DNA of 7,403 nt from contig CAZLTJ010000105.1 in assembly GCA_964562425.1 (NCBI GenBank), positions 1 through 7,403 of the forward strand, written 5' to 3'. This stretch comes from JAUWMV01 sp964562425. Lineage in GTDB: Bacteria; UBP14; UBA6098; B30-G16. The position numbers and the translations under genes are program-made. The stretch's first letter is position 1, and each line of letters begins with the position of its first letter. Below, in pieces: positions 1 to 6,272 of the stretch. A model generated the notes under the pieces. It worked only from the letters and a program-made list of their open reading frames with translations, was not told the origin of the DNA and did no database searches.

Positions 1-363
1 GTCTAGTTTTAGTACTCGTTTTGCCTCGGAGATTGCATTATGAAATTTTGCTATATGCTCGAGAACCTCTAAAGCAAGCACACAGTCAAAAGAGTTATTC
101 TCGAATGGAAGTTTACCTGTTTCAAGATCCAATTGTATTGCTTCATATCCTTTATTTGCACATATTTTAACGCTCTTCTCAGAAATATCAACCGCACAAA
201 TTCTTTTTATGTTCGAAATCTTGGATGTCAGAATATCCAATATTTCACCATTACGGGAACCTAATTCTAATAAACTTTCAATTTGAATTTTCTCAAGGTT
301 CCGAAGTACAGCAGACACTCTTCGATTAACATTGCTTAAGCTTTTATAATCGTTTTTGTTCAT
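1..363 (-). CDS. Class I SAM-dependent methyltransferase, N-terminal part (truncated by window edge)
   Basis: Reading the minus strand from ATG at 363 gives 121 codons with no stop before the window edge, so the 3' part of the gene is missing. The translation has the hallmarks of a small-molecule or lipid type methyltransferase (Methyltransf_11/25 class). A glycine-rich SAM motif I, ELGSRNG, lies at residues 33-39. An acidic residue at the end of strand 2 (AVDIS, D59) would bind the ribose. A motif LPFENNSFDCVLALEVLEHI lies at 85-104, followed by EAKRVLK. The second glycine-loop position is S rather than the common C, which is tolerated in the family. An in-frame TAA 15 codons upstream, with no ATG, GTG or TTG between, supports the 363 start, although the ribosome binding site (GGAAAG) is weak. 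The substrate cannot be told from this part. It is transcribed divergently from the hdrA-like gene and has no evident functional link to it. Confidence 0.85.
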   Translation of the reverse strand, partial: MNKNDYKSLSNVNRRVSAVLRNLEKIQIESLLELGSRNGEILDILTSKISNIKRICAVDISEKSVKICANKGYEAIQLDLETGKLPFENNSFDCVLALEVLEHIAKFHNAISEAKRVLKLD

Positions 364-663
364 GGACTTTCCGTCAAAGATATGTAATAAATCATAAACT
401 ATTCTTTAGATATTATATCAAAGTAATAATGTAAAAACTACTTTAAAACTAAGATCGAAATATTAATAAACAAGAATTGTTATCTATATTATTACTTTGC
501 AATCTCTTTACAACAATCTCGATATACTTTTCTTGTTCATCTTTAAAATCGAGGAGAAATTTCTATCCTTAGCTATTGACAAATCGGATGTCATTGATTT
601 ACTATTGCATTCTATATAATTTTCGTTTTACAAAGATTTTATCGAAATATTGTGGGAGGAACA
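364..663. other. AT-rich divergent intergenic region
   Basis: This 300-base region separates the leftward methyltransferase gene from the rightward hdrA-like gene. It is very AT-rich and has no supported ORF. It must carry both promoters. A rightward promoter candidate is annotated separately at 576-605. On the minus strand a perfect TATAAT lies at 417-412, about 50 bases upstream of the methyltransferase start, but no good -35 box sits at the expected distance. No riboswitch-like or strongly palindromic structure was seen. Confidence 0.6.
576..605 (+). promoter_or_regulatory. Candidate sigma70-type promoter for the hdrA-like gene
   Basis: A perfect -35 box TTGACA lies at 576-581. An 18-base spacer separates it from TACTAT at 600-605, which matches four of six -10 positions. 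Transcription would begin near 612, leaving a leader of about 50 bases. An alternative -10, TATAAT at 615-620, has only a 15-base spacer from TTGATT at 594-599. Either could be used; neither has been tested. Confidence 0.45.
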
Positions 664-3636
664 ATGTCTCGAAAAGTTCTAATTGTAGGATCTGGAGTTG
701 CAGGTATGAGAGCAAGTTACGATCTTGCGTCCGTTGGTTTTGAGGTTACTCTTCTTGAACAGCGAACTTATACAGGTGGAACACTTATGCAATTAGATAA
801 GCAGTTCCCCTCTGATTCATGCGGTATTTGCAGGATGCAACCCAGAACTACGGACTTTGAATATGCCGAATTTTGTCCAAGAAAGGATTTCTATTTCCCT
901 GGTGTTGAAGTTCTAAGGGATGTGATGGTAGAGAAAATCGATGACGGAGAGAACGATGCGAAAAAGGTTGTTCTTCGTCATAAAGGGTTGATAGTAAATC
1001 CCGATTTATGTATCGGTTGTGGAAAATGTGTAGATATATGCCCAATTGAAGTTAAAGATGAATTTAATGGATTTTTTGAAACTAAGAAAGCAATAGACAG
1101 AGCGTCTCCATACTCGATATATTCGCTTTATTCTATCGATGAGGTGCACTGCACTCGATGCGGTGAATGCGTTAAAGTATGTCCTACCGATGCCATAACA
1201 TTGGGTGATGAAACGATTGAGAGTAGAGAATTCGATGCTATTCTATTGACTCCAGGATTCGAGGAGTTTATACCTGAAGAGTTAACTGAATACGGGTGGG
1301 GTGTTTTCCCGGATGTAGTAACATCGATTGAATTAGAGCGGCTATACTCCCCAATAGGTCCCAACATTGGTCAGTTAAAGAGACCCTCTGACAGTAAAGT
1401 GCCCGAATCTGTTGCATTTATCCAGTGCGTGGGCTCGCGATGTGCGGAACGACCTTATTGCTCATCGGCATGTTGTATGTATTCAATGAAAGAAGCAAGA
1501 CAGATAAAGCATCTATTACCAAACTCAGCTGTAAAAATATTCTTCATGGATATCCGAGCATTTGGCAAGGATTACTATAGATATCAGCTTGAAACGGAAA
1601 AAATGGGAATTGAAATGGTTCGGTGTCGTGTCCCTAAGGTTTACTGGGATGAAAACACTAATCAGCTTCACTTATCGTATGAAACGGAATCCGGCGAAAG
1701 GATTTCAGAAGGCTTTGGTATGGTGGTGCTGTCGATTGCTCAAATTGTAACACCATCGATTAAAAAGTTAGCCAAAAACTCAGGTGTAGATATTGACAAT
1801 TGGGGCTTCGCAGTTTTACCGAATGCCAATTCGCTTGAAACTACGGCAAAGAGAGTTTTTGCAGCTGGTTCTTTTGTTTCGCCTAAAGATATTGCCGATG
1901 CAGTTACTGAATCGTCTGCTGCAACAGCGGAAATCGCTGTAAGTTTGGGCACAGATGAAGTAATAAAGCAAAAATCCTTTAAGGGAAATCCACCGATAAC
2001 GGGCAAGATTGCAATCGTTCTCGATAGTTCGATTATACCAAATTCAGATGATTTAATTCAAGAACTTTCTGAAATGCATAGAGTAGATAAAGCTATAAAA
2101 ATTAAGAATTTGACCACACCTAACGGTATAAAAGAATTCCAAAAATTTATTAGCGATAATGAATTTGAATCTGTAATAATTGCTGCATGTCAGCCATACA
2201 CTTATCTTGCTAATTTAGCCTTAATATCGAGAGAAAATAACGAGAATCCACCCGATATTTATATTGTGGATCTTTTTCAAGTTATTCAAACTATCCAGAG
2301 GACAGAATGGAATAGAATATTCAAACGCCAAATAGCTATGTCTATTGCTTCCGCAACTCATGGCAGACCACTGGAGATGTTCTATGATATACCACCAGAG
2401 AAGGTCACCAAGAAGCGAGTTGCAATTGTTGGTGCTGGAATGGCAGGATTAACTGCTACTAAGACATTCGTAGATATGAATATACCAGTCACCCTCATTG
2501 AAAAATCTGACATGATTGGGGGAGTCAATCTAAACGGAATGGGGAATCTTGATAACCTAACAACCGGGAAATATATTGCAGGTTTAATCAAAGATGTAAA
2601 GGACAATCCAAAGGTTGAAATAATAACTGAAGCAAGTGTTTATGAAATAAACGGTTCTGTTGGAGATTTTAAAATTTTGATTTCTAAACCGGACAATTCA
2701 TATCAGACTGTTGAAGCTGGAGCAATAATAATCGCCACTGGAGCAAAGGCTTACGAAACCGAGAAGTTCAATCTCTCGAGATCCTCAAAAATTATCCTTT
2801 GGGATGAGTTTGAACGGAAAATTATCAACAATAATGAGCTTAAGGAAATTGTATTTATCCAGTGTGCCGATAGCAGAAATGATAAACGACCATGGTGTAA
2901 CAGGATTTGTTGCGCAAAAACTATTGAGCTCTCATTAAAAATTAAAGAGAAAAATCCAATGTCGCGTATTTGGGTATTGAATAGGGATATAATGTCCTAT
3001 GGTCATAATGAACTCGACTATCTTAAATCCCGTGATGCAGGTGTGCTGTTTGTGCGATATAATTCGGAATACGAGCCTTCAGTTGAATTAGATGGAGAAG
3101 ACGTAGTAGTAAAAGTGCACGATCCGTTATTGGATGCAGAAATAGCAATAAAACCGGATTATGTGGTTCTCCAAACTGGTGTTGAACCTAATGGTGATGA
3201 GCATCTTGAGGAACTGCTCGAGACTACCGATGGCTTCTGGGATGGACTCGATACGAAATTCTCACCACAAGAGACAAAGCTCGCTGGCATTTTCGTTGCT
3301 GGTTCCGGTCGTATGCCTATGCGAGCCTTGGAGGTAATCGAGGACGCAAGAGCTGCTGCTATTCAAGCTGCAAAATATTTGCTTGTAGAGGCTATTCCCA
3401 GTCGAAATAAAGTTGCCTATGTTCGCGAACGGGTTTGTGTGGGATGTCAATATTGCATTCCGATGTGTCCTTACGAAGCACGAGTATGGGATGAGTTTAC
3501 TCGTAAAGTAACTGTGGATCGCGAAAGATGTATGGGCTGTGGTGCATGTTCTGTTGCATGCCCAAGCGAGGCTACGGTTATGATTAATTCTGACAAGAAC
3601 AGGATGTTCGCACAGATTATCGAAGCTTTGCGATAA
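664..3636 (+). CDS. Tandem HdrA-like FAD/iron-sulfur oxidoreductase (fused double HdrA)
   Basis: This 990-residue protein joins two HdrA-type flavin modules. HdrA is the FAD subunit of heterodisulfide reductase and the site of electron bifurcation in methanogen complexes. Module 1 has a dinucleotide-binding loop GSGVAG (9-14), CGIC (53-56), an inserted ferredoxin domain (C116/119/122/126 and C163/166/169/173), an HdrA cysteine motif (C255, C266, C270, C271) and a FAD-closing AAGSF (400-404). Residues about 447-571 resemble the N-terminal domain of normal HdrA but keep only one recognisable cluster cysteine (C509). Module 2 has GAGMAG (590-595), a second cysteine motif (C734, C745, C749, C750), AGSGRMPMRA (from 879) and a C-terminal ferredoxin domain (C925/928/931/935 and C956/959/962/966). 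Classical HdrA is about 650 residues with one FAD. ATG 664 is preferred over the in-frame GTG at 652 because GGGAGGA (654-660) lies just upstream. No signal peptide or membrane segment is seen, so it is probably cytoplasmic. The double-HdrA BamE of class II benzoyl-CoA reductase is a related architecture, but no Bam genes are visible. Confidence 0.9.
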   Translation: MSRKVLIVGSGVAGMRASYDLASVGFEVTLLEQRTYTGGTLMQLDKQFPSDSCGICRMQPRTTDFEYAEFCPRKDFYFPGVEVLRDVMVEKIDDGENDAKKVVLRHKGLIVNPDLCIGCGKCVDICPIEVKDEFNGFFETKKAIDRASPYSIYSLYSIDEVHCTRCGECVKVCPTDAITLGDETIESREFDAILLTPGFEEFIPEELTEYGWGVFPDVVTSIELERLYSPIGPNIGQLKRPSDSKVPESVAFIQCVGSRCAERPYCSSACCMYSMKEARQIKHLLPNSAVKIFFMDIRAFGKDYYRYQLETEKMGIEMVRCRVPKVYWDENTNQLHLSYETESGERISEGFGMVVLSIAQIVTPSIKKLAKNSGVDIDNWGFAVLPNANSLETTAKRVFAAGSFVSPKDIADAVTESSAATAEIAVSLGTDEVIKQKSFKGNPPITGKIAIVLDSSIIPNSDDLIQELSEMHRVDKAIKIKNLTTPNGIKEFQKFISDNEFESVIIAACQPYTYLANLALISRENNENPPDIYIVDLFQVIQTIQRTEWNRIFKRQIAMSIASATHGRPLEMFYDIPPEKVTKKRVAIVGAGMAGLTATKTFVDMNIPVTLIEKSDMIGGVNLNGMGNLDNLTTGKYIAGLIKDVKDNPKVEIITEASVYEINGSVGDFKILISKPDNSYQTVEAGAIIIATGAKAYETEKFNLSRSSKIILWDEFERKIINNNELKEIVFIQCADSRNDKRPWCNRICCAKTIELSLKIKEKNPMSRIWVLNRDIMSYGHNELDYLKSRDAGVLFVRYNSEYEPSVELDGEDVVVKVHDPLLDAEIAIKPDYVVLQTGVEPNGDEHLEELLETTDGFWDGLDTKFSPQETKLAGIFVAGSGRMPMRALEVIEDARAAAIQAAKYLLVEAIPSRNKVAYVRERVCVGCQYCIPMCPYEARVWDEFTRKVTVDRERCMGCGACSVACPSEATVMINSDKNRMFAQIIEALR

Positions 3637-3827
3637 GATTTACAGGTTATATTCATTTAACTTAAAGTGCCCTCTTTTTTCTTTTTTCAAATAAACAAAT
3701 AATCATCATCGAGAGTAATCTTTCCTTTATCGACTCTCATGTCTTAAGTTATACTTTAATAGATTTATATTTACATGAAAAAAGTTTATATATATTTACA
3801 TTAATTGAAATTATTCACAAATTAGTT
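3637..3827. other. Intergenic region downstream of the hdrA-like gene
   Basis: The stretch is AT-rich with no supported gene. A pyrimidine run (T6 C T6) lies at 3675-3687, but no stable hairpin precedes it. A weak 6-bp stem (GAGAGT / ACTCTC, 16-base loop) lies around 3711-3738 without a following T tract. Neither is a convincing intrinsic terminator, so how the hdrA-like transcript ends is unclear. Confidence 0.4.
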
Positions 3828-3856
3828 TTGACAAACAATTAAATATGAATTATGAT
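3828..3856 (+). promoter_or_regulatory. Strong sigma70-type promoter of the surface-protein gene
   Basis: A perfect -35 box TTGACA (3828-3833), a 17-base spacer and a -10 box TATGAT (5/6, 3851-3856) form a near-consensus promoter. Initiation would fall near 3863. That lies after the upstream in-frame ATG at 3845 and before the ATG at 3911, so it helps decide the start of the gene. Confidence 0.65.
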
Positions 3857-3910
3857 ATTAGAAAAAAATTGTTCTTAGAAAAAATAAGAGAAAATAAATG
3901 GAGGCATGAA

Positions 3911-5170
3911 ATGCGAAACTCAATGAACGGACAACTTTATACAAGAGACATTGAACAGGCAACTTCAGTCGTCTGCCGGAAGAAGAGCAGCATACTCAAG
4001 TATGCTATCCCAATCATAGTAGTGACCCTTCTGCTCTTTGCCGGATTGTGCACAGCACAGACACAATTTGCTCTTGCCGTGGGAGGAGCACATGAGGATG
4101 AGGGTAAGTCTGTTGCCTTGACCTCTGACGGAGGATATATTGTAACTGGAATAACCGAGAGCTTTGGCAGTGAAGATTTATTTCTCCTCAAATTTAATTC
4201 CCCCGGGGATTTAACCTGGGCGAAAACTGTGGGGGGAGCCTCTTGGGATAGGGGCTTTTCTGTCGCCTCGACCCCTGACAAAGGATATATTGTAACTGGA
4301 ATGACAAAGAGTTTTGGTGCCGGTAACTTTGATTTATTTCTCGGCAAATTTAATTCCTCCGGGGATTTAACCTGGGCGAAAACTGTAGGAGGTACAGGTT
4401 GGGATAGTGGCTATTCTGTTGCCCCAACTTCTGACGGAGGATATATTGTAACTGGCAAGACAGGAAGTTTTGGCGCTGGATACTATGCTTTATTTCTCGG
4501 CAAATTTAGCTCCTCCGGAGAGTTAATCTGGGTGAAAACTGTGGGAGGTACAGGTTGGGATTATGGCAATTCTATCGCACCGACCCCTGACGGAGGGTAT
4601 ATTGTAACTGGATATACATTGAGTTTTGGTGCCGGTAGCTATGATTTTTTTCTTGGCAAATTTAGCTCTTCGGGTGAGATTTGGGATTGTAGTTTTGTTG
4701 CTGATTGCTTCCCCACCGTAAGTAGACGTTTTTTAAGTAGTATTTCAGTAAGTCCCACCATCACTACCCCAAGCTTGGCGGCAGTTAGTTGTAGTCCGAC
4801 AGTAACCAGTCCATCTCCGGTCGTGACCGTAGTTTGCACCGATATCTCAGAAACACTATCGAAACCGATCCCTTTCGAACTTACCGTTTCACCGAACCCA
4901 TTCAATTCATCGTGTGCGATAACTACGCTTACAAGCGCAACAGTGGAGATATTCGATTTGAATGGGAGATTGATCGCAACCCCCTTTACCCCGACCTTCG
5001 GTCGAGGAGTTTCCCCCAAAGGGGGACACGAAAACACAAGCGACGATGAAATTGTCCCCCATTGGGGGAAAATGTCCGAAGGACAAAAGGGGGTTATCTG
5101 GCAACCCGATGAAACATCTCTAGCGGTGTCTATCTTGTGCGAGCAACGACCAATGATGGGCAACAAATAA
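3911..5170 (+). CDS. Secreted repeat protein with disrupted T9SS-like C-terminal sorting domain
   Basis: The start is ATG 3911: GGAGG (3900-3904) lies 6 bases upstream, and the promoter at 3828-3856 would begin transcription after the in-frame ATG at 3845. The 419-residue product opens with a signal peptide: KK at 24-25, a hydrophobic core at about 31-46 and likely cleavage after CTA (47-49). Residues 57-258 are about four tandem 52-residue units sharing GGYIVTG, SFGAG, FLGKF and SSG, probably beta-propeller-type blades. A Ser/Thr/Pro-rich linker with SPTVTSPSP follows. From residue 321 (PFELTVSPNPFN ... VEIFDLNGRLIA) it resembles a T9SS type A sorting domain used to export and anchor surface proteins in the Bacteroidetes/FCB lineage. 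A 118-bp palindromic element is read through within this domain. After WQPDE (to residue 401) the frame is wrong: a one-base shift restores a typical ending up to 5196. It is thus a cell-surface protein of unknown ligand, with a damaged end or a sequence error. Confidence 0.75.
   Translation: MRNSMNGQLYTRDIEQATSVVCRKKSSILKYAIPIIVVTLLLFAGLCTAQTQFALAVGGAHEDEGKSVALTSDGGYIVTGITESFGSEDLFLLKFNSPGDLTWAKTVGGASWDRGFSVASTPDKGYIVTGMTKSFGAGNFDLFLGKFNSSGDLTWAKTVGGTGWDSGYSVAPTSDGGYIVTGKTGSFGAGYYALFLGKFSSSGELIWVKTVGGTGWDYGNSIAPTPDGGYIVTGYTLSFGAGSYDFFLGKFSSSGEIWDCSFVADCFPTVSRRFLSSISVSPTITTPSLAAVSCSPTVTSPSPVVTVVCTDISETLSKPIPFELTVSPNPFNSSCAITTLTSATVEIFDLNGRLIATPFTPTFGRGVSPKGGHENTSDDEIVPHWGKMSEGQKGVIWQPDETSLAVSILCEQRPMMGNK
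4079..4684 (+). repeat. Four tandem ~156-bp coding repeats
   Basis: Units start at 4079 (150 bp), 4229 (156 bp), 4385 (156 bp) and 4541 (last unit incomplete, to about 4684). They are closely similar at the DNA level. For example, the segment encoding GYIVTG and the following SFGAG block recur almost base for base, and units 3 and 4 both begin VGGTGWD. Such identity suggests recent duplication or gene conversion. The encoded 52-residue unit is typical of propeller-like repeat surface proteins. Confidence 0.85.
4978..5095. repeat. 118-bp nested palindromic (MITE-like) element inside the sorting domain
   Basis: The ends are perfect 10-base inverted repeats: AACCCCCTTT (4978-4987) and AAAGGGGGTT (5086-5095). 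Each half contains two smaller hairpins. On the left these are CGACC/GGTCG (4992-5004) and TCCCCC/GGGGGA (5012-5026). On the right they are TCCCCC/GGGGGA (5055-5069) and TGTCC/GGACA (5073-5085). The left arm (4978-5028) is an imperfect reverse complement of the right arm (5053-5095), around a 24-base centre. The whole element therefore folds both as one long cruciform and as four hairpins. It is read through without a stop, adding about 39 residues. Its shape fits a small non-autonomous interspersed element. No transposase is present, and no target duplication is clearly visible. Confidence 0.75.
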
Positions 5171-5196
5171 CAAAGCGAATAGTATATTTGAAATAA
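5113..5196 (+). pseudogene. Out-of-frame remnant of the T9SS-like sorting domain C-terminus
   Basis: In the frame one base back from the surface-protein ORF, this stretch reads NISSGVYLVRATTNDGQ... and ends IVYLK before TAA at 5194-5196. That is the usual end of a T9SS type A sorting domain (SGVYLVR..., then a basic, hydrophobic last strand). The shift falls at the AAA run 5112-5114. One extra A (GAAAAC rather than GAAAC) would join WQPDE to NISSG without a break. The most likely explanation is a one-base deletion in a short A run, either a real mutation or a sequencing or assembly error. Confidence 0.8.
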
Positions 5197-5208
5197 TAAA
5201 GAAGAAAC

Positions 5209-5238
5209 AACGGACTTCAGTCCGCTACCAGTTTTTTT
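5209..5238 (+). terminator. Hairpin with downstream T tract, possible terminator or repeat
   Basis: CGGAC (5211-5215) and GTCCG (5220-5224) pair around a TTCA loop. Seven T residues follow at 5232-5238. The 7-base gap between stem and T run is longer than in a textbook intrinsic terminator. The position, just 15 bases after the restored stop of the surface-protein gene, still suits termination. The hairpin may instead be a short interspersed palindromic repeat. Confidence 0.4.
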
Positions 5239-5275
5239 GCAAGCGTTTATCTGCTTTTATGGCTTCGGAGTAACT

Positions 5276-5380
5276 ATGATTCATGGCGGTTATGGTTACC
5301 AATGGACTTGCTGCTGCTGTTATAGCGGCTATACCTTTCGCGGCTGGTGTTCCCGGTGGAAAAAGAAATTCAAGATTTAG
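5276..5380 (+). CDS. Possible 34-residue Cys/Tyr/Gly-rich small protein
   Basis: ATG 5276 has GGAG at 5267-5270, 5 bases upstream, a plausible ribosome binding site. The product is 34 residues with an unusual composition: a Gly/Tyr/Trp-rich start (MIHGGYGYQW), four consecutive cysteines (residues 12-16 TCCCC), further aromatic residues and a basic end (RWKKKFKI). I recognise no family. It lies 80 bases after the restored stop of the surface-protein gene, behind a possible terminator, and has no clear promoter of its own. It overlaps a longer hydrophobic ORF in another frame, so at most one of the two is likely to be real. The composition partly reflects a GCTGCTGCTG-like run, and it may be chance. 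Confidence 0.25.
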   Translation: MIHGGYGYQWTCCCCYSGYTFRGWCSRWKKKFKI

Positions 5381-5741
5381 CGTATTTGGTTGTATTCATT
5401 AGCATACTAATGTCTTCGATACTTATTACTGCAATTAAAAAGGAATTCAAACCTGTTACATTTTTCTACAACAAGCTTTTTCCGGATTTATTATGCCGAA
5501 GGTTGTGGATAATTCGACTGTTGTCAGTCATGAAGAAGTACCAGATTTACCTGAGCGGGATGAGATAAATTAAATCTAAACAGTTTTCCAAATGCTGCAT
5601 GAAAACAATAAAACCTAGTTGCTTTTTTATTAACAGTTTATATTTTCAATTCTATTAACTGAAAGGATTGTAGATTAGAAAGCTCATGAAGCGATTTATC
5701 TGAGCGAGAAAGTGTTTTATGTTTGATAAAGGAGGTGTCGT

Positions 5742-6167
5742 ATGCCCGATAATTTCGAACCCAAAATAGTTGGTTTTTTCTGTAACTGGTGTACATCCGT
5801 TGCTGCTGATATGGCAGGCACTTCTCGAATGGAATATCCAGCCAATGTTAGACCTATTAGAGTAATGTGCTCTGGTTCCGTCGATCCAAGCTATGTAATA
5901 CGGGCATTGCTTTCTGGTGCTGATGGCGTTATGATTGGCGGCTGTCATCCTGGCGATTGCCATTATATTTCTGGCAATTTTAAAGCTAGGCGAAGGATAG
6001 CAATACTCAGTAAAATTTTTGAAACTTTAGGATTGGAGCAAGAGAGAATATATTTAGAATGGATCAGCGCAAGTGAAGGTCGCAAGTTCGTTGAGAAGAT
6101 TACTGAATTTACTGATAAACTGAGGAAAATGGGGGTTGGAGAACTAAGCCAGAATTGGGAATCGTAA
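5742..6167 (+). CDS. mvhD: MvhD/FlpD-type [2Fe-2S] electron-transfer subunit
   Basis: This 141-residue protein is a full-length member of the MvhD (FlpD, hydrogenase iron-sulfur subunit) family. MvhD carries one [2Fe-2S] cluster and passes electrons between a hydrogenase or formate dehydrogenase module and HdrA. The family cysteines are all present: FCNWC (C14, C17), CSG (C43) and GCHPGDCHY (C68, C73), followed by the usual GN. No membrane segment or signal peptide is seen, so it is cytoplasmic. GGAGG (5731-5735) lies 6 bases before ATG 5742. In many genomes this gene directly follows or is fused to hdrA. Here it is separated from the hdrA-like gene by about 2.1 kb holding a surface-protein gene, and it is followed after 105 bases by the FrhB/FdhB-like gene. 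The symbol reflects family membership; the donor module is not known. Confidence 0.92.
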   Translation: MPDNFEPKIVGFFCNWCTSVAADMAGTSRMEYPANVRPIRVMCSGSVDPSYVIRALLSGADGVMIGGCHPGDCHYISGNFKARRRIAILSKIFETLGLEQERIYLEWISASEGRKFVEKITEFTDKLRKMGVGELSQNWES

Positions 6168-6272
6168 CCTGTTTTAGTTAACTGCTTCAAGTTATAAATT
6201 TTTAGATATGACATATAATAATTCTGCATAACGAAAATCGATTATCATCAAAGCCTATCAGGGGAGGCGTAA
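6168..6272 (+). promoter_or_regulatory. Leader of the FrhB/FdhB-like gene with possible -10 box
   Basis: The 105-base gap contains a perfect TATAAT at 6214-6219, but only a poor -35 (GTTATA, 6191-6196) at 17 bases. A strong ribosome binding site GGGGAGG (6261-6267) precedes ATG 6273. An internal promoter is possible; co-transcription with the mvhD-like gene is equally so. Confidence 0.3.

Larger units (their letters stand above)
5197..5741. other. 545-base gap between the surface-protein gene and the mvhD-like gene
   Basis: No gene here can be assigned with confidence on either strand. The region holds the hairpin at 5209-5238, a possible 34-codon ORF at 5276-5380 and an overlapping 73-codon ORF at 5347-5568. 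The latter has a GTG start, no ribosome binding site and a hydrophobic N-terminal stretch. In a third frame a 26-codon ORF at 5493-5573 ends in an acidic tail (HEEVPDLPERDEIN). Short protein-like pieces in shifting frames could be debris of a decayed gene or chance. No good promoter for the mvhD-like gene was found; TTGCTT (5619-5624) with TATTTT (5641-5646) is a weak candidate. Confidence 0.45.

Noticed and set aside
652..663. GTG at 652 as start of the hdrA-like gene
   Set aside because: The GGGAGGA ribosome binding site overlaps this GTG and lies just before ATG 664. The FAD-binding strand begins at SRKVLIVG right after ATG 664, as expected.
4978..5095. CRISPR-like or terminator interpretation of the repeated hairpins
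   Set aside because: There are no regularly spaced direct repeats with unique spacers. The hairpins are arranged as one large inverted repeat inside a reading frame, and none is followed by a T tract.
4639..5166. Long open frame of 175 codons on the minus strand
   Set aside because: It lies antisense to the surface-protein gene, whose plus-strand product has a signal peptide, repeats and a recognisable sorting domain. The minus frame has no recognisable motifs and is a by-product of the plus-strand composition.
5347..5568. 73-codon ORF with a hydrophobic segment, as a small membrane protein
   Set aside because: It has a GTG start without a ribosome binding site, overlaps another small ORF and shows no recognisable family. 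Protein-like sequence continues in a different frame at 5493-5573, so it is at best debris. It is mentioned only in the intergenic description.
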